A DNA stretch of 8,657 nt from an uncultured Oscillospiraceae bacterium (GCA_900752305.1 CAADUV010000062.1:1-8657); one strand, 5' to 3'; counted from the first letter of the stretch, positions 1 through 6,502 are shown. A program made the numbers and translations. The notes: generated from the letters alone by a model not told the origin.

Positions 1-433
1 CCCCCCCCCCCGTCCCCGCCCGGGCGGCCGTGCCCAGGGTCAGCCTGCCGTGGGCGTAGACCGGTGCCGAGGATAGGCCAGGCCGCTGCCGCAGCTGAAC
101 GGCGATGCGCGCCAGCAGTTCGCTGGTGTCGAAGGGCTTGGTCAGATAGTCCACCGCACCGCCCAGCAGCAGGCTCACCTTGTCCGCCACGTCCGCCTTG
201 GCGCTGAGGACGATGACGGGGAATTGGCTCAGTTGGGGCAGCAGCTCCTCTCCAGACAGCCCCGGCAGCATCAAGTCCAGTAAAATCAGGTCAGGGCGCT
301 GGGTCTTGAGCAGCAAAAGGGCTTCGGTGCCGGAGTAGGCACGCAAGGTGTCGTACCCAGCCCCATTCAGCACCTCCTCCACCAGATTGCCGATGGAAAC
401 GTCGTCGTCGATGATGAGGATGCGCTTATTCAT
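1..433 (-). CDS. Response regulator, receiver domain plus start of output domain (3' end cut by window edge)
   Basis: About 144 residues are visible and the rest lies outside the window. The protein is a two-component response regulator that takes phosphate from a sensor kinase. The receiver domain spans roughly residues 3-115 and has every key residue: acidic pair D9/D10, phospho-acceptor D53 in the LLDLMLPG motif, S77 in VLSA, and K99 in the LTKPF motif. The sequence near residue 127 (YAHGRLTLGTAAR) resembles the start of an OmpR/PhoB winged helix, so an OmpR-type DNA-binding regulator is likely, but the output domain is not visible. The ATG lies inside the last codons of the upstream 58-residue ORF, so translation is probably coupled. 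The last codons run into a G-only stretch (11 C on the plus strand) that reads as poly-Gly and may be a contig-end artefact. No sensor kinase is visible; it may lie beyond the edge. Confidence 0.9.
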   Translation of the reverse strand, partial: MNKRILIIDDDVSIGNLVEEVLNGAGYDTLRAYSGTEALLLLKTQRPDLILLDLMLPGLSGEELLPQLSQFPVIVLSAKADVADKVSLLLGGAVDYLTKPFDTSELLARIAVQLRQRPGLSSAPVYAHGRLTLGTAARAGTGGG

Positions 434-602
434 GATACCGCCCCTTCTGGCAGCACACACTCCGCAGCCCCGTCCGGTGCAGCCCCAGCAGCGACCCATC
501 CGGCGCGGCCAGCATACACGCTGTGCCGCCCACTGCGCCGATGCCAATGAACAGCGTCCCCAAAATCAGCCATTTCCGAGCGCTCTCAAACCTGGATTTC
601 AT
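426..602 (-). CDS. 58-residue single-pass membrane peptide, possibly a truncated membrane protein
   Basis: I found this short ORF by reading the gap between the flavoprotein and response regulator genes. The ATG lies one base after the TGA of the flavoprotein gene, with GAGGTG about 8 bases upstream as ribosome binding site. The stop codon overlaps the response regulator start. The product has a basic N-terminus (MKSRFESARK), one hydrophobic helix at about residues 11-33 (containing LFIGIGAVGG), then PDGSLLGLH and a short Cys- and Arg-containing tail. From memory, the segment from the helix to DGSLLG resembles the N-terminal part of longer multi-helix membrane proteins of clostridia, which continue with more helices; here the frame ends after a tail unlike them. 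It may therefore be a decayed remnant kept for coupling, or a genuine small protein. Function unknown. Both junctions argue that it is translated. Confidence 0.6.
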   Translation of the reverse strand: MKSRFESARKWLILGTLFIGIGAVGGTACMLAAPDGSLLGLHRTGLRSVCCQKGRYHE

Positions 603-603
603 C

Positions 604-1320
604 TCAGCGCACCTCTTCCTTCCACGGCTTCCTGCCGTCCAGCCAGCCCTGATCCACCCACCACTGTCGGTCGGTGGGGTTCCAGGCGGCGGCCTCTCCA
701 GCCTGCATCTTCTTGAACATAGCGAACATCGCCTTCCCCACCAGCGACGGCTTGGGGTGCGCCACCCGCCGTTCCAGCTGCTTGGCCAGCCGCTGCGCCG
801 CGCGTTGGATTTTGGCCTCGGTCTTTGCGTCCAAAGCCTGCACCCCCATGGCGTGGCAGACCAGCGGGAACTGATACCCCTTCGCCACCCCCATCCAGCG
901 CAACTGCTTGGCCAGGGATTTGGTGGTGTGGTTGGCAGGCGCGCCGGCGGAGGAGGAGACGGTCAGCCCCACCTTGGTGAACATAGCCCCGTGAGGACGG
1001 TGGGTGACCCAGCGGTAGGCAAAATGATCCAGCAGCACCTTCATGGCGCCGCTCATCTCCATGCAGTAGTTGGGACTGGTGAGGACGATCAGGTCCGCCT
1101 CTTCCATGGCGGTCATGATGGGCCGCACCTTGTCCGCCTGTGGACAATGTTCTTCCCCTTTCAAAAAGCACTGGTTGCACCCTACGCAGCAGTCCGGCCC
1201 ATCGGCGGGCAGGAAAAACGTCCGAATGTCCTTGGGGCCGCGGATGTGGTCCAGGACGGCGCAGGTCATGTGATAGGTGACGCCACGGTGGGATTGACCG
1301 TGGATGACGACAATTTTCAT
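604..1320 (-). CDS. Flavodoxin-fold NAD(P)H-dependent oxidoreductase (FMN reductase family)
   Basis: The product is 238 residues and cytoplasmic. It begins MKIVVIHGQSHRGVTY: a first beta strand followed by an FMN phosphate-binding loop at about residues 8-16 (GQSHRGVTY). A Cys cluster CVGCNQC with a further C59 follows at residues 45-59, as in the NADPH-dependent FMN reductase / iron-sulfur flavoprotein group. The flavin-contact segment TSPNYCMEMSG is at residues 81-91. The family moves electrons from NAD(P)H through FMN to quinones, nitro compounds or partner proteins; the substrate cannot be read from the sequence. An Fe-S cluster is possible but the Cys spacing is not decisive. The start at 1320 is chosen for its GAGAGGGAGAAACG leader. 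An in-frame extension to 1452 would translate the leader terminator and the promoter, so it is rejected. It is the first gene of an operon with the 58-residue peptide and the response regulator, under an attenuator-like leader. Confidence 0.88.
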   Translation of the reverse strand: MKIVVIHGQSHRGVTYHMTCAVLDHIRGPKDIRTFFLPADGPDCCVGCNQCFLKGEEHCPQADKVRPIMTAMEEADLIVLTSPNYCMEMSGAMKVLLDHFAYRWVTHRPHGAMFTKVGLTVSSSAGAPANHTTKSLAKQLRWMGVAKGYQFPLVCHAMGVQALDAKTEAKIQRAAQRLAKQLERRVAHPKPSLVGKAMFAMFKKMQAGEAAAWNPTDRQWWVDQGWLDGRKPWKEEVR

Positions 1321-1343
1321 CGTTTCTCCCTCTCTTTCCAACG

Positions 1344-1392
1344 AAAAAAAGACGCAATCCGAGGATCGGTTCTGACGATCCCCACTGCGTCT
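1344..1392 (-). terminator. Intrinsic terminator inside the flavoprotein gene leader (candidate attenuator)
   Basis: Read on the minus strand, an outer stem AGACGCA/TGCGTCT (1386-1392 with 1350-1356) encloses an inner stem GGATCG/CGATCC (1376-1381 with 1363-1368) and is followed at once by seven T (1344-1350). The hairpin lies between the promoter at 1424-1452 and the start codon at 1320, so it would cut the transcript before the gene unless overridden. There is no T run on the plus-strand side, so it works in one direction only. Confidence 0.75.
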
Positions 1393-1423
1393 GAGCGTCT
1401 GGCGCGGAATACTTCTGCTAGGT

Positions 1424-1452
1424 ATTATACTGTGCCCGGTGCAGGACGTCAA
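1424..1452 (-). promoter_or_regulatory. Sigma-A-type promoter of the flavoprotein operon
   Basis: On the minus strand, TTGACG (1452-1447) and a perfect TATAAT (1429-1424) are separated by 17 bases. Transcription should start near 1417, giving a leader of about 97 bases that contains the terminator hairpin. Confidence 0.85.
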
Positions 1453-1490
1453 CTTTTTGAATCACTGCTTCCCTTTTCGCTCCTTTTGCG

Positions 1491-1496
1491 TATAAT
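1491..1496 (+). promoter_or_regulatory. Candidate -10 element of the MerR-type regulator gene
   Basis: A perfect TATAAT lies 81 bases before the regulator's start codon. I see no good -35 at 16-19 bases upstream (the sequence there is C/T-rich), so the promoter may need an activator or may not be real. It is divergent from the flavoprotein promoter, whose -35 lies about 39 bases away. Confidence 0.4.
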
Positions 1497-1504
1497 GGTA
1501 GTAG

Positions 1505-1536
1505 GCAAAAACTCTGTCTTAACTTTAGAGTTTTGC
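1505..1536. repeat. Inverted repeat in the 5' region of the MerR-type gene (possible operator)
   Basis: AAAACTCT (1508-1515) and AGAGTTTT (1527-1534) form a perfect 8-bp inverted repeat around an 11-base loop. Outer GC pairs also match if one extra A on the left is bulged. It lies just downstream of the TATAAT at 1491-1496, where autoregulatory binding or a leader hairpin could act. No T run follows, so it is not a standard terminator. Confidence 0.45.
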
Positions 1537-1577
1537 ACCTATTTTCTGTTGGAAATCCGGCGAAAGGAGAGGCGACT

Positions 1578-2441
1578 ATGAGGAATGATCGAAGAGGGCA
1601 CCTGCTGTCCATCGGCGAAATGGCAAAGACGAACCGCGTCTCCATTGCCACGCTCCGATTCTATGACCAGATGGGTCTGCTGAAGCCCAGCCACCGGGAC
1701 GAGGCGTCCAACTACCGGTACTACGACATCTGCCAAACGTCACGGCTGGATATCATCCGGTACATGAGAAATCTTGGCATGAGTCTGAGCGAGATACAGA
1801 CATTGCTGGAAAAGGAGGACATCATCCTCATCGAGCAGAAGCTCATCGAGAAGAACAACCAAATTCATCAGCAGATGCGGGAGCTGAAGGCCATGCACGA
1901 GGCCGTGGAGCGGACCATCCAGTCCATCGAGCGCTATCGGAAATCCCCCACCAGCGGGACGATTTCCCTAGAATTTATCGATCAGCGGTATATTTTGTAC
2001 ATCCCCTGTACCGAAAACTTCTATGACGGCGGCGTGGTAGCCTATGGGGAAGCCGTCCGAGAGCTGCGTCGGGAGCTGATGAAACGGGACGTGCCGCAGC
2101 TGCTCTCCTACAATCTGGGCACCAGCGTGAAGAAGGGGCACTTTGAGCGACAGGAGATGATCGCGGATAAAATCTTCATTTTTGGGGATAAACATTTAGG
2201 GGACTATGGAGAGAACGTTGAGGTCGTGGAGAGCGGGATGTTCGCCTGCATCTACCTGGATGATTTCGACCGGGAACTGGAGGGGGCGCGAAAACTGCTG
2301 AACTACTGCCGGGACAATCACTACACGCTCAACGGCGATTATATCTGTGAGGAGATGACAGAGCTGAACCTCTTTGACAACAAAAAGCGGAATATGTTCA
2401 TGCGGCTTCAGGTTCCCGTCACCTTTTCAAAAAATAATTGA
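1578..2441 (+). CDS. MerR family regulator with C-terminal GyrI-like effector domain (BmrR type)
   Basis: The product is 287 residues. Residues 10-80 form the MerR winged helix-turn-helix: SIGEMAKTNRVSIATLRFYD, then the GLLKP wing, the NYRYYD motif, and an RNLGMSLSEIQTLL segment. Residues about 82-122 form the long dimerisation helix (coiled coil). Residues about 128-282 match the layout of the GyrI-like ligand-binding domain of BmrR-type activators, ending in a strand MRLQVPV after the acidic YICEEMTE segment. There is no Cys-based metal site at the end of the dimerisation helix, so an organic ligand is more likely than a metal. The start at 1578 has an ideal AAAGGAGAGG at 1563-1572; an upstream in-frame ATG at 1533 has no such site and lies in the inverted repeat. 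Only 84 bases separate it from the dehydrogenase gene, which has a MerR-style promoter, so that gene is the likely target. The ligand is unknown. Confidence 0.9.
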   Translation: MRNDRRGHLLSIGEMAKTNRVSIATLRFYDQMGLLKPSHRDEASNYRYYDICQTSRLDIIRYMRNLGMSLSEIQTLLEKEDIILIEQKLIEKNNQIHQQMRELKAMHEAVERTIQSIERYRKSPTSGTISLEFIDQRYILYIPCTENFYDGGVVAYGEAVRELRRELMKRDVPQLLSYNLGTSVKKGHFERQEMIADKIFIFGDKHLGDYGENVEVVESGMFACIYLDDFDRELEGARKLLNYCRDNHYTLNGDYICEEMTELNLFDNKKRNMFMRLQVPVTFSKNN

Positions 2442-2479
2442 CAACCACTTGACTCTCTCCTAACATCATACCATATACT
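2438..2479 (+). promoter_or_regulatory. MerR-type long-spacer promoter of the dehydrogenase gene
   Basis: TTGACT (2449-2454) and TATACT (2474-2479) are separated by 19 bases. This over-long spacing is the hallmark of promoters that MerR proteins activate by untwisting the DNA. The opening TTGACTCTCC resembles BmrR-type target promoters, but the spacer shows no strong dyad. An alternative with normal 17-base spacing, TTGACA (2438-2443) and TAACAT (2461-2466), overlaps the regulator's stop codon and could give basal transcription. Confidence 0.65.
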
Positions 2480-2525
2480 AAAAATATAGAAATTCTGAAT
2501 ACGCATTAAGAAAGGAGCTATTACT

Positions 2526-3548
2526 ATGGATAAGATCAAAATCGTGCAGTATGGTTGCGGCAAAATGAGCAAGTACACCCTGCGTTATGCCTACGAGCAT
2601 GGCGCACAGATTGTCGGCGGCATCGGCCACGGTGCGTCCGTCGGCCAGGACATCGGCGATTGGGCTGAGCTGGGCGTCAAGACCGGTATCCTCATCTCTG
2701 ACAATGCAGAGAAGGTTCTGGACGAGTGCGATGCCGATGTGGCCATCATCACCACCCGCAGCTTCATCGGCGACATTTACGAGGCCATCGAGCAGTGCGT
2801 GACCCGTGGCATCAATGTCATCACCACCTGCGAGGAGGCAATCTACCCCTGGACGACCTCCGCAGCCATGATCAACAAGCTGGACAAGCTGGCCAAGGAA
2901 AATGGCTGTACCATCACCGGCAGCGGTATGCAGGACATCTTCTGGATCAACATGGTGGGCGTCGTGGCGGCAGGCTGTCACAACATCACCAAGATCAAGG
3001 GAGCCTACAGCTACAACGTGGAAGAGTACGGCATCGCCCTGGCAGAAGCCCACGGCTGCGGCCTGACGCCGGAGGAATTTGAAGCGAAGATCGCTCACCC
3101 CACCGACTTTGAGCCGTCCTACGCCTGGAACGCCTCCGAGGCTATCTGCAACAAGCTGGGTCTCACCATCAAGAGCATTTCCCAGAAGCACGTCCCCTGC
3201 ATCCTGGATAAGGACATCTACAGCGAGACGCTGGGCAAGGAGATCAAGGCGGGCAACGCCATCGGTATGTCTGCTGTGGTCACCATCGAGACTATGCAGG
3301 GCATCACCATCGAAGAGGAGACCATTGGCAAGGTCTACGGCCCTGACGACGGCGATATGTGCGATTGGGAAATCTTCGGCGAACCCAAGACCGAGTTCCA
3401 CGTGGTGAAGCCCGCCACCGTTGAGCACACCTGTGCTACGATCATCAACCGTATCCCGTCCCTGCTCCACGCCCCCGCCGGTTACGTCACCTGCGACCAG
3501 CTGGAGCCGGTGGAGTACCTCACCTATCCCATGGAATACTACTGCTGA
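2526..3548 (+). CDS. DapB-fold NAD(P)-dependent dehydrogenase, related to 2,4-diaminopentanoate dehydrogenase
   Basis: The product is 340 residues and cytoplasmic. An N-terminal Rossmann domain starts [19 protein letters not shown] with the dinucleotide loop GCGKM at residues 10-14. A TTRSF segment near 76-80 and TTCEE near 100-104 follow the DapB/diaminopentanoate dehydrogenase pattern, as does [13 protein letters not shown] at 132-144. The C-terminal [14 protein letters not shown] (309-322) matches the closing motif of the 2,4-diaminopentanoate dehydrogenase group, and the length agrees. That family catalyses reversible NAD(P)-dependent oxidative deamination of an amine carbon. True DapB of lysine synthesis is about 240-270 residues, so the common label dihydrodipicolinate reductase is probably wrong here. 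No other ornithine or lysine fermentation gene is nearby, so the substrate is unknown. The ribosome site AAAGGAG (2511-2517) supports the start. It is the only structural gene between a MerR-type promoter and a strong terminator. Confidence 0.75.
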   Translation: MDKIKIVQYGCGKMSKYTLRYAYEHGAQIVGGIGHGASVGQDIGDWAELGVKTGILISDNAEKVLDECDADVAIITTRSFIGDIYEAIEQCVTRGINVITTCEEAIYPWTTSAAMINKLDKLAKENGCTITGSGMQDIFWINMVGVVAAGCHNITKIKGAYSYNVEEYGIALAEAHGCGLTPEEFEAKIAHPTDFEPSYAWNASEAICNKLGLTIKSISQKHVPCILDKDIYSETLGKEIKAGNAIGMSAVVTIETMQGITIEEETIGKVYGPDDGDMCDWEIFGEPKTEFHVVKPATVEHTCATIINRIPSLLHAPAGYVTCDQLEPVEYLTYPMEYYC

Positions 3549-3582
3549 GCAAGGCGCAAAGTCATTGACAAGGCATAAAATG

Positions 3583-3614
3583 AGAGCGTCCCACTTCGGT
3601 GGGACGCTCTTTTT
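3583..3614 (+). terminator. Strong intrinsic terminator of the dehydrogenase gene
   Basis: A perfect 12-bp stem, AGAGCGTCCCAC/GTGGGACGCTCT, closed by a TTCG tetraloop and followed by TTTTT, lies 34 bases after the stop codon. Confidence 0.95.
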
Positions 3615-3647
3615 GCAGGCTTTTATCATCGGTACGGCATAAGAGAG

Positions 3648-3673
3648 AACCCCCCGGCCAAAGCCGGGGGGTT
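3648..3673 (-). terminator. GC-rich hairpin, probable terminator of the feo operon
   Basis: A perfect 11-bp stem AACCCCCCGGC/GCCGGGGGGTT has a 4-base loop. Read on the minus strand it lies 11 bases past the stop of the Cys-rich gene and is followed by TTCTCTCTTAT, a broken T-rich tract, so it probably ends the feo transcript. The plus strand has no T run after it. The two back-to-back hairpins insulate the convergent units. Confidence 0.7.
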
Positions 3674-3684
3674 GAGTGAGAAGC

Positions 3685-3843
3685 TCAGGAGGGATGGTGC
3701 TCTCCGCAGTTGTGGCAGTGACCGCAGTCACCGCTGCATCCGATACCGCAGGGGGACTTTCCCGCCTTTTTCAGCTTGACCATATACCGGATGATGGCGG
3801 CAACGATGGCCAGAAGCAGAAGGGAGATCAATACAGTACCCAT
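3685..3843 (-). CDS. FeoB-associated Cys-rich membrane protein
   Basis: A 52-residue protein found by reading the gap after feoB; it is too short for usual cut-offs. It has one N-terminal membrane helix (about residues 3-21, VLISLLLLAIVAAIIRYMV), a basic stop-transfer segment KLKKAGKS, and a Cys- and His-rich tail with C32, C36, C40, C43 and C46 plus several His. This layout matches the FeoB-associated Cys-rich family. It is thought to sit in the membrane with FeoB and may bind metal or thiols near the transporter on the cytoplasmic side (family knowledge plus inference). The start is fixed by AAGGAGG at 3851-3857. The gene begins 45 bases after the feoB stop codon and is the last gene of the operon. 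Confidence 0.9.
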   Translation of the reverse strand: MGTVLISLLLLAIVAAIIRYMVKLKKAGKSPCGIGCSGDCGHCHNCGEHHPS

Positions 3844-3888
3844 AACACATCCTCCTTATGCAGGGAATTTTTTTCTCAGTGACTGTGC

Positions 3889-6399
3889 TCAGCGAGAGCC
3901 GACCGCAGAGGGGGTCTTGAGGCTGTCCGCTTCCTTGTAGGGGCGGACCAGCAGGTAGATGATGGCGGCCACGAAGAAGATGGCGACAATGAGACCAACG
4001 ATGTGCAGGTTGCCGGTGAAGGCGCAGCCGATCTGGTTGATGATCAGAGCAATGACATAGGCGAAACCGCACTGATAGCCGATGGCGAACCAAGTCCACT
4101 TTGCGTTGTTCATTTCCCGCTTGATAGCGCCCATAGCGGCGAAGCAGGGAGCGCAGAGCAGGTTGAAGGCCAGGAAGGAGTAGCCGGAGACAGCGGTGAA
4201 GGTGGCTGCGATGTTATTGTACACATTGCCGTCGCCGCCGTTGAACAGGATACCCATGGTGCCGACGATGTTCTCCTTTGCCACCAGGCCGGTGATGGAA
4301 GCCACGGCGGACTGCCAGTTGCCCCAGCCCAGAGGAGCGAAGATCCAAGCGATGGCACTGCCGATGGTAGCCAGGATGGAGTGGTCGATCTGGTCTTCTT
4401 CGAGCATCTGGAATGCACCGTCTACGAAACCGAAGTAGGTGGTGAACCAGACCAGGATGGTGGACAGCAGGATGATGGTGCCAGCCTTCTTGATGAAGGA
4501 CCAGCCGCGTTCCCACATGGAGCGCAGGACGTTGCCCACGGTGGGCCAATGGTATGCGGGCAGCTCCATGACGAAGGGAGCGGGGTCGCCGGAGAACATC
4601 TTGGTCTTTTTCAGGATGATGCCGGAGACGATGATGCAGGCCATGCCCAGGAAGTAAGCGGAGGTGGAAACCCATGCGGAGCCGCCGAAGATAGCGCCGG
4701 CGATCATCGCAATAAAGGGCATCTTAGCGCCGCAGGGGATGAAGGTGGTGGTCATGATGGTCATACGGCGGTCACGTTCGTTCTCGATGGTACGAGAGGC
4801 CATGATACCGGGCACGCCGCAGCCGGTGCCGATGAGAATGGGGATGAAGCTCTTGCCGGACAGGCCGAACTTCCGGAACACACGATCCAGGACGAAGGCG
4901 ATACGAGCCATGTAGCCGCAGGCTTCCAGGAAGGCCAGCAGCAGGAACAGGACCAGCATCTGAGGAACGAAGCCCAGGACTGCGCCCACGCCGGCGACGA
5001 TACCATCCAAGATCAGGCCGCTGAGCCAGGGAGCTGCGTTGGCAGCGTCCAGGCCGTTGCCGATGAGGACGGGGATGCCGGGCACCCAAACGCCATAGGT
5101 GGAGGTGTCAGGAGCGCCATAGGCTTCCTTGTATTCGGTGTTCTCATACTGTGCCACAGCGTCTTCCAGGTCAGCCTTCTTCACGTTGTCCACAGTCTCG
5201 ACTGCCAGAGTCTCCTCGTCTTCCACATCGTAGGAGATGTTGGCGTCAGCGGGTGTTGCCGCAACCAGAGCGTCCAGAGCGGCCTTGGCACCTTCTTCGG
5301 TGTAGCTGTCAGATTCTGCATCCAGTGCGGCAGTGATCTCATCGTTGCCGTATTCGCCGGCAAAAGCGTCAATGATCAGGTCGGTGTCGCCATATTTTTC
5401 TTCGGCGTCTGCAAATTCAGAGGAGCCGATGCCCAGCAGATGCCAGCCGTCCCCGAACACGCCGTCGTTTGCCCACTCGGTCGCAGCGCTGCCCACGGTG
5501 ACCATGGAGATGTAGTACACCAGGAACATGATGACCACGAAGATAGGCAGACCCAGCCAGCGGTTGGTGACCACCTTGTCGATCTTGTCGGAGGTGGAGA
5601 GCTGACCGGCATTGGCCTTCTTGTAGCAGCTCTTGATGATAGAGGCGATGTACAAATACCGGTCATTGGTGATGATGGACTCGGAGTCATCATCCAGCTC
5701 GGTCTCTGCCGCCACAATGTCCTGTTCGATGTGTTCCAGAACGCTGGGATCCAGCTTCAGGGCTTCGATGGCCTTGCTGTCCCGTTCAAACAGCTTGATG
5801 GCGTACCAGCGCTGCTGTTCTTCGGGCAGGTTGTGGACGGCCACTTCCTCGATGTGAGCGATGGCGTGTTCCACGGGGCCGGAGAAGGCGTGCATGGGGA
5901 TGGTCTTGGTGCCCTTTGCAGCGGCGACCGCAGCCTGAGCGGCCAGTTCCACGCCGTCACCCTTCAGAGCGGAGATCTCGACCACCTGGCAGCCCAGCTC
6001 CTTGGCCAGCTGATTGGTGTTGATGGTGTCGCCGTTCTTGCGCACCACGTCCATCATGTTGATGGCGATGACCACGGGGATGCCCAGCTCGGTCAGCTGA
6101 GTGGTCAGATACAGGTTACGTTCCAGGTTGGTGCCGTCGATGATGTTCAGGATGGCATCGGGACGCTGGTTGATGAGGTAGTTTCTGGCCACCACTTCTT
6201 CCAGGGTGTAGGGGGACAGGGAATAGATACCGGGAAGGTCGGCGATGATGACATCGTTGTGCTTCTTCAGACGGCCTTCCTTCTTTTCCACCGTAACGCC
6301 GGGCCAGTTGCCGACGAACTGGTTGGAGCCGGTGAGGGCATTGAACAGGGTTGTTTTACCACAGTTTGGGTTGCCCGCCAGAGCGATGGTTAAACTCAT
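3889..6399 (-). CDS. feoB: Ferrous iron transport protein B (GTPase-coupled membrane transporter)
   Basis: The product is 836 residues. The N-terminal G domain has G1 GNPNCGKT (9-16), G2 T36, G3 DLPG (54-57), G4 NMMD (114-117) and G5 SALKG (143-147), followed by the helical GDI-like region to about 270. The membrane part starts with a helix at about 283-301 and continues from about 460 to 820. It includes FLEACGYMARIAFVLDR, the gate-type motifs GTGCGVPGIMASRT (524-537) and PCGAKMP (555-561), and PCFAAMGAIKRE (751-762). The protein imports Fe(II) across the inner membrane under GTP control. It is longer than E. coli FeoB (about 770 residues), mainly through an acidic segment at about 320-432 between the first and second membrane helices, predicted to be outside the cell. 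The start is supported by GAGAGGAA upstream. The short tail after residue 820 lacks the Cys-rich end of some FeoBs, here supplied by a separate gene. Confidence 0.97.
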   Translation of the reverse strand: MSLTIALAGNPNCGKTTLFNALTGSNQFVGNWPGVTVEKKEGRLKKHNDVIIADLPGIYSLSPYTLEEVVARNYLINQRPDAILNIIDGTNLERNLYLTTQLTELGIPVVIAINMMDVVRKNGDTINTNQLAKELGCQVVEISALKGDGVELAAQAAVAAAKGTKTIPMHAFSGPVEHAIAHIEEVAVHNLPEEQQRWYAIKLFERDSKAIEALKLDPSVLEHIEQDIVAAETELDDDSESIITNDRYLYIASIIKSCYKKANAGQLSTSDKIDKVVTNRWLGLPIFVVIMFLVYYISMVTVGSAATEWANDGVFGDGWHLLGIGSSEFADAEEKYGDTDLIIDAFAGEYGNDEITAALDAESDSYTEEGAKAALDALVAATPADANISYDVEDEETLAVETVDNVKKADLEDAVAQYENTEYKEAYGAPDTSTYGVWVPGIPVLIGNGLDAANAAPWLSGLILDGIVAGVGAVLGFVPQMLVLFLLLAFLEACGYMARIAFVLDRVFRKFGLSGKSFIPILIGTGCGVPGIMASRTIENERDRRMTIMTTTFIPCGAKMPFIAMIAGAIFGGSAWVSTSAYFLGMACIIVSGIILKKTKMFSGDPAPFVMELPAYHWPTVGNVLRSMWERGWSFIKKAGTIILLSTILVWFTTYFGFVDGAFQMLEEDQIDHSILATIGSAIAWIFAPLGWGNWQSAVASITGLVAKENIVGTMGILFNGGDGNVYNNIAATFTAVSGYSFLAFNLLCAPCFAAMGAIKREMNNAKWTWFAIGYQCGFAYVIALIINQIGCAFTGNLHIVGLIVAIFFVAAIIYLLVRPYKEADSLKTPSAVGSR

Positions 6400-6437
6400 G
6401 TTGGTGTTCCTCTCTTTCTGCAGTTCTGTGTCGGACG

Positions 6438-6453
6438 GTAAGTTCTAGCTAAC
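6438..6453. promoter_or_regulatory. Imperfect third metal-regulator-like box between feoA and feoB
   Basis: GTAAG-TTCTAG-CTAAC differs by one base from the GTTAG-N6-CTAAC pattern found twice upstream of the operon. It lies 38 bases before the feoB start codon and may add control over feoB. It could be chance. Confidence 0.35.
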
Positions 6454-6470
6454 TGCCCGGCCAAAGAATA

Positions 6471-6488
6471 GGGAAAATGAGATTTCCC
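6471..6488 (-). other. Small hairpin in the feoA-feoB intergenic region
   Basis: GGGAAA and TTTCCC form a 6-bp stem around a 6-base loop, 14 bases after the feoA stop, followed on the minus strand by TATTCTTT. It is too weak for a firm terminator call; it may lower read-through or protect the upstream message. The remaining gap of about 100 bases holds the box at 6438-6453 and the feoB ribosome site. Confidence 0.4.
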
Positions 6489-6502
6489 TGTACAGCGTTG
6501 GA

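Noticed and set aside
1321..1452. Longer N-terminus for the flavoprotein starting at 1452
   Set aside because: It would translate the promoter and the terminator hairpin, and the first beta strand of the fold starts exactly at the ATG at 1320.
523..1581. 352-residue plus-strand frame over the flavoprotein gene
   Set aside because: It is antisense to a recognised family member, crosses the divergent promoters and has shadow-like composition.
2478..3731. 417-residue open frame on the minus strand, antisense to the dehydrogenase
   Set aside because: It is the shadow of a clear enzyme gene, and it runs through both terminators and part of the Cys-rich gene.
4003..6393. 796-residue open frame on the plus strand, antisense to feoB
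   Set aside because: It is the exact shadow of feoB. The product is low-complexity (Gly, Asp, His, Val rich) with no domain, and no ribosome site suits it.
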